DNA from: Angiostrongylus vasorum
Lineage: Eukaryota > Nematoda > Chromadorea > Rhabditida > Metastrongylidae
NCBI GenBank assembly: GCA_018806985.1
Contig: JADANN010000105.1
Location: forward strand, 1 to 64,000
DNA length: 64,000 nt
Direction of reading: 5' to 3'
Under the pieces are notes generated by a model. It was not told the origin of the DNA, searched no databases, and was given only the letters and a program-made list of their open reading frames with translations. Positions 11,601 through 23,445 of the stretch are shown in pieces; within the stretch, counting starts at the first letter, position 1, and each line of letters starts with the position of its first letter. Both the position numbers and the translations under genes were made by a program.

Positions 11601-14600
11601 AAGTACGACAAACAACTCCATGAATCATCTACTGCCTCAACGTTTCTGGCATGTTCTTTGGTAACGAAGTGCGAGTGCGATATACGGCGCAATGTTCATC
11701 CCCCTTAGGGTCATCTAACCCCAAAAACCGTTAGATACTTTCAACTGAAAGCCCGGATAAAAGCAAACCAATCTCGGAAACCGCTGACATCCTACAGTAA
11801 GCCAGTTCAAAAGCAAGGCAGTTGACGACCCTCTGATCCGCCACAGCATGTGACTACTACAGTTAACGACGTGGGAATGCCGTAGCAAGAATTTCCCTTG
11901 AGTCAAGAGGGAAAAAAAGAGCAAGGCTAACTGTAAAGTGTGCTGATATTCCTCATACACAATTACTCGTGAAGATAAGCTATTCAAGCGTGAAAATTCA
12001 AGAAAATAAAACTATGAACACCGACAAAAGGATAAACTCCCCAAAGAATACCTTGTCGTAGAATCTCGCTTGAGCATTTCAAGCATGTTAATTTCATTGA
12101 TAAGACGCGTACTAGCAATGGCGGGTTCTGAAGAATGGTCAACTCGAGAGCTTGTGCTCATTTGCTCCTGAACAGCGCGAAGCCGCCTATGTAGACGTCG
12201 TATACGTAGTTTAACACACTCCCGCTCGTTCAGAGGAGGCAAAGACCTTCTCCTCTCAAGTCGAGCTACTTCAGCTGCTTCACGCAAATCGGCAACTGAC
12301 ACCCTGAGATGAAATGTCCAATGAGCGTAAATAGTTAAAAACGAAACAATAAACGCATTCAACAAGAAGAAGCAAAACAAAGAACACTCACACTGGACGC
12401 AAACCTGGTGGAAGATCTATGTTATGCGAAAATGAGCTAACTGGTGTCATACACAGTGGACATGTTTCAGCGTGTTTTAACCATTGTGAGGTACAAGTGA
12501 AGCAAAACGAATGAGAGCACTTATCGAGCGACGTTGGATCGGTTCTTCTTAAAGGAAACTTGTGTCCCATGAGAAAAGAAAGACACAAAAAGCACACAAT
12601 GGCAAATAAAGGTGGTACCACGCCTGTTTTTTTTCTGATCTATTTTTCAAGAATAAACGTCACTAAAAATACAAATTTAACCCGCTACATATTCACCACT
12701 ATTACCATAGGCACTTTTTGAGCATATCCTGGATGCTAGTCTCTCATGAAAACATACTGAGTCATAAGAAATTGGCGAAGCCACTTTTGAGCTTTCTAAA
12801 GTCCGGATTTCCGGAGCAAGCTATGGTTTATGGTTCAGAACAAATGGTAGTCTGAAGGCTTTATATCCGAGCTATATGGTGTGTGGTGAACAATAATCAA
12901 GCCAAATTCCACCGGTTGTTTGAGAGTCAACTTCACCAGGTAATTCACAAAACTGTCATAGTAAAGCCAATTTCTCAGTTGTCCTAGTTGTTTTTTCCTT
13001 CATATCAACGACGTACATGCGAACTTCCAATGTGTAGCGGTTGGTTTTGATCACCTGCTTTTGCTCCAGCAGCTTCAAGAAGACCATATGCAGATAGTCC
13101 CAGAGCGCAAACACGTTCAAAGTATGAATCGAGTTTTGGATGAGGATTTTCGTGAGCCGGAAGGAATGATGTGTGTTGTTCTTGTAAAGAACTCAGCTAT
13201 CATCTCCAACCACTATGTTCCATAGAAAATATTGTGAGTAACTAAATGCTCTACGTAGCATGCGCTCGCATGTGACTAGTCATAACTCGGGCTTGATGTG
13301 AAGCGTTTTCGTCAAATATAGCAGTCCTTCTAGATCGAAGCAACGTTTCGCATTTGCTGCCATTGTTGAAGACCGTGAATCAGAAACTCACAGTCCGTTA
13401 ACAATTGGTTCTCTACCACAAAGCTGGCCTTCTTTAAACGTCAATAAACTCAAGGGTAGAATGAGAACTTAGCAAACTGGCTCAAGATTTTTGAGGATCC
13501 ATTTCTACTCTGTCGTTGTTCATATGCCTTCTTGCACCTTTCTATAGAACATTTAGGAGAATACTACAAGCAAGAGTGTGAAGTGAATCAAATAAAAAAG
13601 AAAACTTCATAACACGCCCGTATGGAGATATCCTAGAAATTACAAACTCATGGGGATGTTCTATGATGATCTTCCTCTACACTATCTTTCTCTATAAGGA
13701 ACAGAACTTGTGATATATCTTGTTTTCCCCACCTTGCGTAATCATAATATGAATGCTAATGTCATAGATGCCTCCCAAAAGTTTCCCGCCTCGTCGTAGG
13801 TGGGAGGTTTTCGTGGATGTAAAGCTACAATCTACAGAGGGGGTTTCATCTCCTCAGCAGGGCCACCCAAGCTGAGAAGGACTCCGGCGTTCCCATCGGG
13901 AAGCGTAGCTAAGGGTAAATCAATACCAGGATCACCCCCGTCCCGGTATAAAACTAGCTGTATGTTGGCCTAATATCCCTCTGATCCACAAAGGCGGCGA
14001 CTGCCTATTTTGGGGACGACCTACGGAATACCTTAGCTAGGTCGAATTGGGCACTCCAGGGAACCACAGTAGCTAAACTGGCAAAACTATGAAAACATGG
14101 TAATTAAGATGGGGGCTAGCACAACCAGTGAGGACTGGCCATCCAGGTATCCAAGTAAGTAAGTAAGTAAGTAAGTAAGTAATATCACCGATGCCAAACT
14201 TGGAAACGTAGTCTAAAGATAGTCTAAAGAATGGCCTGTACGATGGTACGCCTTACGCTAACAATTCACAAGCGGGAGAAATCCTAGACATTTTTTCTGT
14301 AATGTTAAGAGTTTCAAAGGCGGAATGTCTTGATCTATAATCCACTATAATTTCCTTTCATAGAACAGACCGGTAATTCATCAGTATTATAAAGTAAAAC
14401 CAACGGCATAAGACATATGGCGCAGATATCCGAAGCTGTTTTCGCAATAGAAGAATGAGATGAATGAGACCGTTCTGAAGTCCCTAGAACGGAGAATCGT
14501 AAGCTACATTGATTTTTGAAAGTCTCAAGTGGTTGAACATCGTGAAAGCTTCCGAAAACACTTCCAGACGTGAAGACGAGAAGAATTACCTTCACCGTCA

Positions 14601-14713
14601 CCCATCAGGTGAGTCGTGAGATTGGCCAGATTCTTGGCTCTCCTCGGTGGTGGAGCGCCGTGCTGCACGTCGTCTTCGACCCAACTACGCATTCCCTTCC
14701 GTCGAGAAGTCAT
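8681..14713 (-). CDS. TOPORS-like RING E3 ubiquitin/SUMO ligase, exons A-J (left copy, open)
   Basis: Ten exons on the minus strand: A 14713-14590, B 14483-14405, C 12547-12392, D 12303-12052, E 11536-11449, F 11381-11283, G 9420-9311, H 9135-9094, I 8957-8908, J 8829-8681. They total 1149 nt, 383 codons, with matching phases at every junction. Residues 62-99 form a C3HC4 RING: CAIC, 12 residues, then CSHSFCFTC and CPLC, the same 12-residue spacing as human TOPORS. Exons E-G carry the conserved TOPORS region (FTPEVFTANEAAATERLFPF, then RELKI and DSLVSDIISW). Exon I is Arg-rich (nuclear signal-like). Exon J has two SUMO-interaction-like motifs, IVLLSEDD and VIVLSDD. TOPORS family proteins are nuclear E3 ligases for ubiquitin and SUMO. 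Exon borders and family are well supported; the start is the ATG 27 bases below a TTTTTAAG acceptor. No stop is seen in A-J, so the protein continues, probably into 5194-4660. Confidence 0.82.
10020..10395. repeat. ~380-base repeat family D (left)
   Basis: Bounded by CCGCCTCGTCGTGGCGGGG and GACGGGCCATTCTAGTGTTTC. A 90-codon open stretch within it is antisense chance reading. In the F-G intron. Confidence 0.75.
10600..10745 (-). repeat. SINE-like family B variant (left)
   Basis: Reverse of 41580-41705, with the GTGGTGGATAGCACGCGAGC head variant; in the F-G intron. Confidence 0.7.
10955..11040 (-). repeat. SINE-like family B fragment (left)
   Basis: Tail part only; partner of 41275-41360. Confidence 0.6.
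12660..13420 (-). mobile_element. mariner transposase remnant (left)
   Basis: Minus-strand counterpart of 38870-39540. The conceptual transposase tail ends in a YSSDIKPSDYHLF block typical of mariner/Tc1 DDE transposases. It lies in the intron between the two RING exons B and C, in the same orientation as the gene. Several stops and frameshifts make it inactive. Confidence 0.75.
13785..14182. repeat. ~380-base repeat family D with (TAAG)n end (left)
   Basis: CCTCGTCGTAGGTGGGAGG at one end, GGCCATCCAGGTATCCAAGTAAG at the other, passing into about seven AAGT units. In the B-C intron. Confidence 0.75.
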
Positions 14714-14739
14714 GGCGCTTTAAGAACGCTGCACTGTCC

Positions 14740-14747
14740 CTTAAAAA
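14740..14747 (-). promoter_or_regulatory. Possible trans-splice acceptor upstream of TOPORS-like start (left)
   Basis: On the minus strand GTCTGTTTTTAAG ends at 14741, followed 27 bases later by the first in-frame ATG (14713). A pyrimidine-rich AG acceptor with no upstream coding exon recognised fits a spliced-leader site, as is usual in nematodes, or the 3' end of an upstream intron. Confidence 0.3.
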
Positions 14748-15766
14748 CAGACATAATAAGTGAAATGGAAACAACTTGGGACTAGACTATCACCTGCACA
14801 GGGTGATAATGTGGTAACCATGTAAAATTATTGATTCAATAGATTGAAGGATTCAGGCCACCAGCTTTATGGTAGCCAAACATGCCATTTGCAAATACTC
14901 GTACTTAAGATTCAACAATATTTCCTGACTTCCATAACCCGTCCCACTTTAAACGCTCTATTTCATAAGTAGGGAAAACGTGAATCCTGAATCCCATGTA
15001 TTTCCCGAAGTAGGTGAACCTTGTCGGGTAGCAAATCACGGTTACTTCGCATTTTTGTGCCCCGCACTATTCGAAGACGAAAAAACGTGCTTATTGTTGC
15101 CCTGAGAGAAAAAAAAACTCTCAATACGAAGTCGTAAACTTGAAATAGAGTGAATGAAACGTTCATACTACAAAGGTTACGAAATCTCGTTGGTCAGACG
15201 CCAACACCTACAGGAACCAAAACCAGACCAGAATTACTTCTCCGTAATTATTGAATCAGATCAGGATTATCTAAGGGAAATGACTAAATCAACAAGTATT
15301 TTTTTCCGCGATATGGAATACCTACAATGAAACCTTGGCATAGGGTCGGCGGAAATAACATCGGTGAAATCGCTTGTGAGTTGTGCATTTGCGGAAACAT
15401 TTCAAAAACGACGACTTTTCCCAACCGTCACTGAACGACTTGGTTTTTTTTAACACAGTTGCTTTCCCGGGTTATGGTTTGTCTCAAGACTTTAGATAAT
15501 GGTGATATTTAAGGATGATAACGTGTTTGATATAGTACGACTTCGGCGCGTATAGCTTATTAGCAATATCATGAGTCGATAGGAAACGCCAACCTTGTTA
15601 CTCAACCGAAAGACCGCAGCTATGACACACAAACAATAATGGAGCCTTTATATAAGCTGACGAATCTAGGGAGTTGTATTCAGCTAAATATGAATGTAAT
15701 TAACAGTAATGCTGCACTGAAAGTAATGAATATTCTAGAGGTCTTGCAAGAATTTCTAGGGCGCGT
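14748..15766. other. Upstream region of TOPORS-like gene (left)
   Basis: Contains a 67-codon minus-strand ORF (15166-14963) conserved in the right arm (37072-37275) with two changes, so it may be an exon or 5' region; family not recognised. A (T)n/(A)n tract lies inside it. Confidence 0.4.
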
Positions 15767-16035
15767 GTGGCGCAGTGGTCGGCGGCGCCCTACAGTGCAC
15801 TTTGGATCGATCCCCGCTTCCAAGCCTCACCTAGCCTTTCGTTCTTCCTGAGTCGGCAAATTGGTACCAGACTTGTCCGGGTGGATAGCAGCGCTCGCTC
15901 GATACATAAGTAGGTCATCGGGAGTCACCGTTACAATAAAGGCCAGATCTGCATTCAGTTGCCTCTAACGATGCTTAATGAAGTCGAATAGACAGCGCAT
16001 CGTTCAGCGATTGACCAACGCTGAGTGCTATATCC
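15767..16035 (+). repeat. SINE family A
   Basis: Head TGGCGCAGTGG (A box) and GGATCGATCCCCG (B box). Forms a converging inverted pair with 16147-16440. Confidence 0.88.
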
Positions 16036-16146
16036 CTTATCCTTTATAGCCTGACTTTATGGAGCTCTTTGGATTGTCGAGCGTTGAAGCTGAGATGGCT
16101 AGAAGAAATGATGAGAGCATGATGTGAAAAAAATTTAAAAGATAAA

Positions 16147-16440
16147 GTGCTCAGCGTTGGTCAATCCCAGAGGGACGCAGTATACATTCGACTTCGTCAA
16201 GCATCGTTAGAGATGACTGAGTTGACTGAGTGCACGTCTGGCCTACATAACGACTTGCGGTGGACTTTATCAAGTCAGTGCTTCTATCCTCCCATACAGG
16301 TCTGGTATCAATTTGCCGACCCTGAAGAAATGGAAAGCTAGGTGAGTTCGTGATTCTGACTTGATCCAGAGACCGTATGTGCATTGCAGAACACCCTAAC
16401 CACTGTACTTCACGTGCCCTTCTTAGGTTGTCGACAGGAA
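16147..16440 (-). repeat. SINE family A
   Basis: Inverted relative to 15767-16035; tails face each other across about 110 bases. Confidence 0.85.
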
Positions 16441-16599
16441 GACTACTGGGATCCGAATCGTGACACGCTAATCCACATATTGCGTGCTCTAGTATACTAC
16501 GATTCCATCTATGGTGACAAATGTGCAAATAACTATAAGAACTCGGGACCCAAATTTCGGTCAAGTGACAAACAACTTCTTTTAAACCGTTGGAATATC

Positions 16600-16710
16600 A
16601 CCACAAGGATGCTGAGATATGGGCAAAACTCGGTGCCACACATGGGTTTCAAACCCGCTATAACCCACATAAGGATCTCACGCGCAATCCACCACGCCTA
16701 ACACGGGCCT
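16600..16710 (-). repeat. SINE-like family B variant (left)
   Basis: In reverse: GGCGTGGTGGATTGCGCGTG head and B-box-like GGGTTTGAAACCC. Confidence 0.7.
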
Positions 16711-16799
16711 TCTTTTGCCTTACTCTTTGCCATGTTTCTACCAATCGGGGTTGTTAGGAAGCGTTTTGTTCTCTATAAGTCTTTCAGTTAGTAGTGGAG

Positions 16800-17105
16800 A
16801 CCAGTCGCATACAGTGTTACGTTGGCGAAAAAATGTGCCGCTCTCAGTTTGAAATATCAACATGAGGTGTTGTTTGAGATCACGCCTGATAACAAGGCAT
16901 TCCTCCCTACTGTCCATTCTTGGATTCTTGAAACTGATCCAAAACGCCTCAAGGGTTTCACGCGCAGAAGTTCTAGATTCCCGTACGAGAATGGTGACTT
17001 TTTAATTCAAAATCTCCCACGCTCTCTCACCAAAACTCCACAGGAAAAGGGTTTCGACGAGGAGACGCAGTATCGTCAAAGGTGTTTACCACCCCACTGC
17101 AGTGG
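16800..17105 (-). mobile_element. Penelope-like element C-terminal (GIY-YIG end) fragment (left)
   Basis: Mirror of 35167-35475. The antisense reading is also open (16822-17109) but has no recognisable family content. Confidence 0.6.
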
Positions 17106-17125
17106 GTAAATTAAATCTCTAGAAT

Positions 17126-17834
17126 GTGACCGGAATGGTGCTCACTTTGATGGAAAACTCCTACCAAATCTTCGGTTTTGCCAATGAAATCGTGTTATTT
17201 TTTAAAAAGACCAATGAAGGATGCCAAATGGGTTCAATAAAACGGAGAAAAAAAACTGGACTGTGCGTAAATAGGACAAAGAGCCAGATCATGAAGAACC
17301 GATGGTGCGAAGGGGAATGAATCGAACTGCATGGTTCTATGATTGCAGAGACCACCTAGTCGTGTACCTTGGACATTTGATGAACAAGGAGAACATGAGG
17401 AAGGAATTATTCAGAAGAAGAAAACACGGTATGAGCCGAATTCTGGCCTCTCGAAGAAGCTAACGAGACCCAATACGCATTCGCATTCACCTTTTCGATT
17501 CAGCCGTCCTCCCAACGCTCTTTTATGCGGCAGAAACGTGTGCTGTTCCCTCAACCACGTCAAGAACGCTGCGCGCCATCCAAGAGTGCTTTAACGATCG
17601 ATGTCTTTTGAAAGTTAACGGCGGCTCACAACGTCTAGCCGAAATGGACAACTCAGAGCTTCGAAAACTGTTCCACTTTTTGTGACCTAAGCGAATATGT
17701 ATCAATAGCGAGACAAAGGCAGACCGGGCCCATAAATACGAAGAACAGATGACGGATGGACGAAAAGGACTGTGGAGCGGTTTCCGACCGTATGTAAGCG
17801 TCCTCTTGCAAGTTTACCCAAACGAATGGTGGAT
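17126..17834 (+). mobile_element. Second RTE-type LINE remnant (left)
   Basis: Plus strand, three frames. It reads SYQIFGFANEIVLFFKKT (degenerate ADD box region), GLCVNRTKSQIMKN, ELHGSMIAETT, then CGRNVCCSLNHVKNAARHPR and a C-terminal tail. A distinct lineage from the LINE at 5410-6850. It lies within the Penelope-like element. Confidence 0.75.
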
Positions 17835-18016
17835 CAAAGGTGGTGGTCTGCTTAGAACATGATGACGTTAGCGAGACTCGATCCCTAGTGCTCAAATCAT
17901 TCCCATGTGCATTCGCACTACATAATCTCATTATGCATTCGCATATGGGAATGATTTCAACACTAGCGAATGGTCCTCGCTAACGTCGTCGTGTTCCAAG
18001 CAGACCACCACCTTTG
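17835..18016. mobile_element. 182-base foldback/MITE-like hairpin (left)
   Basis: Begins CAAAGGTGGTGGTCTGCTT and ends AAGCAGACCACCACCTTTG, with imperfect complementarity continuing inward to a loop of only a few bases around 17925-17931 (CTC flanked by ATAAT/ATTAT). Arms are about 88 bases. Both halves can be read as the same peptide (KVVVCLEHDDVSE) from opposite strands, showing one half was copied inverted. It separates the LINE remnant from the Penelope-like piece. Confidence 0.85.
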
Positions 18017-18250
18017 ACGACGTGACCGTGAGAGAGAAACGAATGGAGTTTGTGGTGGGACTGGCACTGCCAGTGAAAACGGACCATCCAAGTATCCAAG
18101 GTAATGATTTGAACATTCAGAAATGGAGTCCACTTTTCTGTCGCCTTTTCTCGGAGGATTCTATATACTCTTATCGTTTGTTTAACAACATGAAATATTA
18201 GTCCCTCTCCTCCTATGCGGAGCAGATGAAGTAACAATCTGTGGTGCATA
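18017..18250 (-). mobile_element. Penelope-like element fragment, reverse transcriptase end (left)
   Basis: Minus strand reads EKWTPFLNVQI followed by a region resembling the block before HxLSxH-type sequence in nematode Penelope-like RTs (FLSHGHVVKG). The same element appears to continue at 17105-16800, beyond the LINE and foldback. Confidence 0.5.
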
Positions 18251-19033
18251 ATATCTAGAATAAAGCACCGACCGCAGACTGAGTACGAGAGCTGAACGAC
18301 TCCAATCTCATTCTTAACGGCTCTACCGTTGTAGTGTATGAGACAGCTGTTTTCTCAAGATGTTAATTGTCATTGTTCCGTTGTCCTGCAGTAGAAGGTT
18401 ATCAGAACAAGAGTTGGACAAAACGCACTATGTGGAAGGCATCGATGAACGCCTTCTTAAAATCATTGGTTCTTGTGCAAGTAGGCAGCATTTGCATTTG
18501 CACAGATCTTTTCAATGATTTAGCAGCTCGTCGTAGCGATAAAATGTTTCTAAAGTTCAACTGCAAGCTACAGTATACCAACGAGATGCTTGTACGCTTG
18601 AACAAAGAAACAATGTCTATGGTGATTCTTTCCAACAGCAATACTTTGCGGTGCTAAATGAACTCGTTCGAGAAACAGTTTCTTTGTAAACCATTTAAAG
18701 CAGAGAGCTGATTTTCGGATTTTGGAAGACAATACATTGTTCTACAGATCTCGATTTAGTGCTGAATATAGAGTGATAGCCTCTGTTCGAAGAAGGAAAA
18801 TGAGTAGATATCAACTCGTACCAGCCAGTCTCTCCTACATTTATTAGTGCCAGTCCAGCAACGTTAGACTTCGAAATGTTAACTGACGATGATAGATGTG
18901 AACTATTGTGTTTTAAGGGTAGGCGGGCCAACGAGAAAGCAGGGGTTAAATTCAGCGACTCGGTGTTGTCGTCCATTCTTCGTGAAGAATTTCTACTAGC
19001 TGCAATGTGACGAGTAACGGCTGTTATTATTTT
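18251..19033. other. Inner end of left arm, unassigned
   Basis: Open stretches 18367-18657 (+) and 18976-18695 (-) are preserved in the right arm; no family recognised. Could be further Penelope-like debris. Confidence 0.35.
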
Positions 19034-21529
19034 ATTTAGCTATTCGCCGGGAAAACCGACATAAAAGGATTCACTAACGTCCTGGAAGAAAAACCGCGTA
19101 AGACAGCAATTTTCCTTTCGATTCAAAAAGGTCAGCAACCATTTGAGGTGATTTTCTAAGAACGTCACGGCTAGCTAGCACGGATTTACAGGGAAAATCA
19201 CGTTTGACCTACAGTCACACATAGCTCTCGGAGCTGGTTCTCCGCTAATTGAAAAGTTATGTAATTGATGGTTTATTAACTTACAGAACTGTCGTATTCA
19301 CAACCTAATCATGGAGTGATAAGTCTAACTACTAGTACCCATATAAGCGAGATATTGCCATTGATGACGATACTCTAACGGCAATCTTGAACTTCAGTGA
19401 GAGAAAATGTACGACCAAAAAATAGGCATTCAATGGGAAGTTGTACGGTGTTTGCGCCCGACACTGTTCTCCGAGAAGGTGTAATCACTAGATACATTGT
19501 AAATTGGAAAGTAACACCTGAACAACTGTCCAGTGGCTGAGAACGACAAACTTTGGAATTAGTTTTTTTCTTATTTTTGGGACTTATTAAGATAACACGT
19601 CGAATCTCGGAAAGGATGATGCCATAGGAAAAAAAAAGTGAACGCAGCTGTCCAAGGTGTTAAAATAGAAGACGTGTACATCTTTCTTCACTACTTTACT
19701 GGACATAGCGATTGTTCCGTATAGTTTCATAGGAAAGACGACATTTTGAAGTTGTAAATGGTAAGCCACCCGGGAGTATCGCTGCCCTATTTCCCATTTA
19801 CTGCTACAAACTGGTATTAAACCCAGGTAACCGAGAAAGCAGCCAAAATTAAAACGTTCGACTCTTTATTTTCCGCCAATTATTTCTCCATGAAAGGATA
19901 TCTTCATGGCGAACCTGGCCTCGTGTCTGAGTTCTTGTATTATCTAAGGGTCATAGTGGTTGTATTTCCACATAAAAACCCTGCATAAAAAAAAGCATAC
20001 ATAAAAAGTTGAACACTGTCCTTTAATTTTGACACACGTTTAATGAGTATTGCACCTTTGAACATCACAAATCTATTATTCATAGGAACGTGCCTGATTA
20101 AAGAGATTTTCATGTGAGACTACAATAGCTACAAGCAGTCCAGGCTGCGACAATACGGTGTGATGAAAAAATGTCTTCGAAATACGAGCCAATAGAAACC
20201 AGATGTTTGCTTTGTTTCTTAATGGCAGGTGTAACCATAAAGGCATAGTAAAATGCCAGACGTAAAACCTTTGCCTGCGTGTAGTCGCCTTTCTAACAGT
20301 GCATTTCGTAAAGCCACCAGTTGGAAAGTTCCAATTCGCTAAACTACAACCAAGTGGGACTTGGTGAAATGGTCGGTCCTGCTGGTGGAGAGAATCGCAT
20401 GAGACGGTCAATGGATTTGCTTCATGACGTACTAGCAGGATATTTCTGACTTTCCAAAAAGTCTGTGGCTTCACTAAGATAGAGGATGATTTTTAGCTCT
20501 CAGAATGACATAATTTCTCTACCGACGCCTAAAACACCAAGTCATTCGGAGCTTTATCAAAGTAAAAACATTACGCAGTCTATGGAGTCTACTAGAGGAC
20601 AGCCAACAACTATTGGGCTTCACAAGGCGAAGACTTTGCGTCTCTCTTCAACGTAAGTAGGATAAGACGCTTGCTCACTGAAGAACTACCAGTCGAAGAA
20701 TGCTAATGCGCTCAGTGTTTGGAGTATCACCTAATACACAGAGAAATGTCTGAGTCGAAACTGATCTGCCATTCTATTAGGTCAAGTGCTAAAGTAACTT
20801 AAGCAAACAATTCGGAAATATACTGAGAAAATTCCATTCACCAGCTTTAGCGAAACGAAGAGACATCAGTTGCCAAAGTCTCAGGAGTAAAACTACAGTC
20901 GATGAAATACAGGAAAAGTCAAGCGTCACAGTGTTAGGAGGCACGATTCTCCTTGACCGAACGCGTTCAGTATTAGGATTGGGTAAAAGTTCCTTACAAG
21001 CCGAACCCATTTCAAAAGGAATTTTGCACTAGATTTTCATATTCATCGTATTCAGTCGTATCGTATTCAGTCTGCACGAGCTTCAAAATCTACTGCAAGA
21101 TCAGTAAAGCAAGATTAGAGGCGTTACAAGAGAATGAAAATATGAATGGGTGCATTACCACCACTGACTTTCCTCGAGCGTTCTCGAAACAGCAGGACCC
21201 CGATGGCGAAGTAGGCAACAAATTTCGCATCATTTCCAACCATATTTTTTAAAATCCTAAACTACCATCGCGAGAAAGATTTTGGTCTAAATAACAAATA
21301 CAGAAGCTATTAAGCTGCCAATTGATGACAAAGGTGTGGGCATCTTCGCAATTCCTCCGACAGATAGATGTCTAGATAACTGAAAAACGTCTTAAAGACG
21401 CTTCTCTTCATCACCCATCATCTAGAAAGGATTTCATAGATCAGTGCCGAAAATTAGAAACAGTGGGCCAATTTGGTAGGCGTGGCAGGTCTGGAACCGT
21501 TACTTATTTAACAATATAAAATTGAATTA
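19034..21529. other. Spacer, unassigned
   Basis: No gene recognised apart from the chance-like ORF at 20076-20474. Confidence 0.4.
20076..20474 (-). other. Unrecognised 132-aa ORF
   Basis: Longest ORF in the left part of the spacer. Hydrophobic and Trp-containing, no known motif or splice context seen. May be chance or decayed. Confidence 0.15.
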
Positions 21530-21665
21530 CCAGCAGGTCCTGTTTTACACGCACTTATACAAACAAGTAAGTTAGTACCCACTGCTGATCTTGCGTCTAA
21601 GGCGCGGTCAACATTCAAAGTTAGACCTATCACCAGTTATGTAGACGGGCCAACTGAACAATAAG
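21530..21665 (+). mobile_element. Penelope-like reverse transcriptase fragment
   Basis: Forty-one open codons reading AGPVLHALIQTSKL, DLASK and TFKVRPITSYVDGPTEQ, followed by TAA. The KTHK-like and KVRPI-S blocks are the first RT motifs of Penelope-like elements. Confidence 0.6.
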
Positions 21666-21744
21666 AAGGTTGTTAAAGTGATTGCTAAAGTTAAAAAAAG
21701 TGATTGATGGCCCTAATCGATAGAACTAACTGAGAGAGAAGCGA

Positions 21745-21935
21745 AACGAAGGAGCCGTATGGTGTGGTGGTGAACGCATTAGCCCCCGGAAAGAATAATA
21801 GCGCGTTCGTTCCCCACCGCAGACTCCTGGACTCCTGCGGTCCGGAGTTTCACCAATATGTCAGCATCGTTGTGGTTGTATTCCGCATAATACCCTGCGT
21901 GAAAATTGTAGAGGCAGAAAATAAAAAGCAGACAT
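21745..21935 (+). repeat. SINE-like family B
   Basis: Near-identical in layout to 35-215. Confidence 0.85.
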
Positions 21936-23174
21936 CAAAAAGGTGTTAATTCCAACATTTACATAGTTGTTAAAGCACATTCCAGCTCATCTTACAAACA
22001 CCCAAAAAATGAAAAAAAAAGAGATAAAAAAAGAACTTCCTGAATCGTCTAGGTAACGCGTGTCTTAACAGTTCGACAGTAGTGCCCTTCAATCAAACGT
22101 GTCGAATGACCCCTTAACGCAAGCTATCTGCAACCTTTGTAACAACATGAAAGAGTAATAATATGTATGGCCTGTTGACCCAGCAGTTCATCGCTCTCTG
22201 AAAAGAGTGCATAAACTGATCAATCTTCCGATAGACCGGAAAATATCACGCACAAATGCGAGAATAGGCGGCGGAACTGCGGCTGGCTCCAAGCTTTGCC
22301 TTTACATTCGTGTCTAAAATTGGAGCTTCAGTACTAATTCTCCGGCCATCAATCTACTGTAGATATATAGACAGCTGTTTTATCACTTTCTAAACACAAC
22401 TAGAGATGCACAAATGCTCTGAGCTGCTGAGCCAACAATCAGAGCACATAAATTTCACCTGAGAGAAACCGATGAACAGCAAGTTCTTGATTGGTGAACG
22501 TACACATTAATATATTCGAAAGAGGATACATCACAACGAAGTACCGAGAGCCAATTAACAAAAAATGTACTGTTTCAATACGTCTCCTTTCAACCTTTGT
22601 AAAGAAAAAAAGACGCTTGTGGGAAGAATGCTTTCGATAGCCACCAGGGTGTCGACAAGAAGAAGAGAGAATGAGGCATCACTGATCTCGGAGAAGAAAG
22701 TCTCCATTTCCAATGGCTACGAAACTTAGCTTCTCGGGATCGTTTTAAAAGAAACAGAAAATCTCCAAATGGGACGGTGACTGGCACCGAGTCTTGGCAT
22801 TTCGTTAAGGTAAAGCTCTGTACACATTCTCCGGCCACTGCTCAACTGTAGATGGTGCCGTTGTTTAGTGACGAAAGTTTTTTCGAAGATTAGTCCAAAA
22901 CCCGCTAAGGCCGAATAGACCTCCGTTCTGCTTCCCTACTTATTTATTGATAATTGCAACCCGGCGTTCATGTTGTTGCCGCATCACATGATAGCGACCA
23001 CTGGGCATGAGGTAACACTTAACAGTGACTGACAAATGTTCCACTTTAAAATGTGGGCCACCTTCAAAGATGTGGAGCTGTTCCTTCTGCAATTTTAAGG
23101 CTGAATGTTTAACATACGGGGTTATTACAAGATCCACTTTGCATGGATTAATACACAGTTCTAATGTCAAAGTG
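21936..23174. other. Spacer, unassigned
   Basis: No feature recognised on either strand. Confidence 0.4.
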
Positions 23175-23445
23175 GCGTGTATAGACCAGTGGTCGGAGGC
23201 TCCCTGCAATACACACGTGGGATCGATCCCCGTCTACGTGGCCCACCAAGTCTTCCATCCTTTGGGGTCGGAAAATTGGTACCGGACTTGTCTGGGAGGT
23301 TAGCAGCACTGCCTCAATACATCGGTCGGCCACCGCGAGTCATTGTAAAGGCCAGATATGCATTCAATCACCTCCAAACGATACTCAATGAAGTCGAATG
23401 CATAGCGCATCCCTCAGGCATTGATCAACGCCGACAGCTTCATCA
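23175..23445 (+). repeat. SINE family A
   Basis: Head CAGTGGTCGGAGGC and GGGATCGATCCCCG; full body in spacer. Confidence 0.88.

Larger units (their letters stand above)
3436..19033 (+). repeat. Left arm of giant imperfect palindrome
   Basis: This 15,598-base block is present reverse-complemented at 33239-48595. The outer edge is the base G at 3436: from there GCCGCTGTGGTTTCACC pairs with the end of the right arm, and 3435/48596 no longer match. The inner edge is 19033 (CTGTTATTATTTT), paired with 33239. Order is fully collinear: 72-base coding repeat, LINE, SINEs, TOPORS-like gene, mariner, SINE pair, Penelope-like and LINE debris. Length difference from the other arm comes mainly from about four extra 34-base tandem units (3723-3900). 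Predicted peptides at 10099-10371, 16151-16564, 16384-16701 and 18367-18657 are identical to their right-arm partners. Confidence 0.97.

Noticed and set aside
16384..16701. 105-aa ORF preserved in both arms
   Set aside because: Falls across SINE A and SINE B variant sequence; identity between arms reflects the palindrome, not selection.
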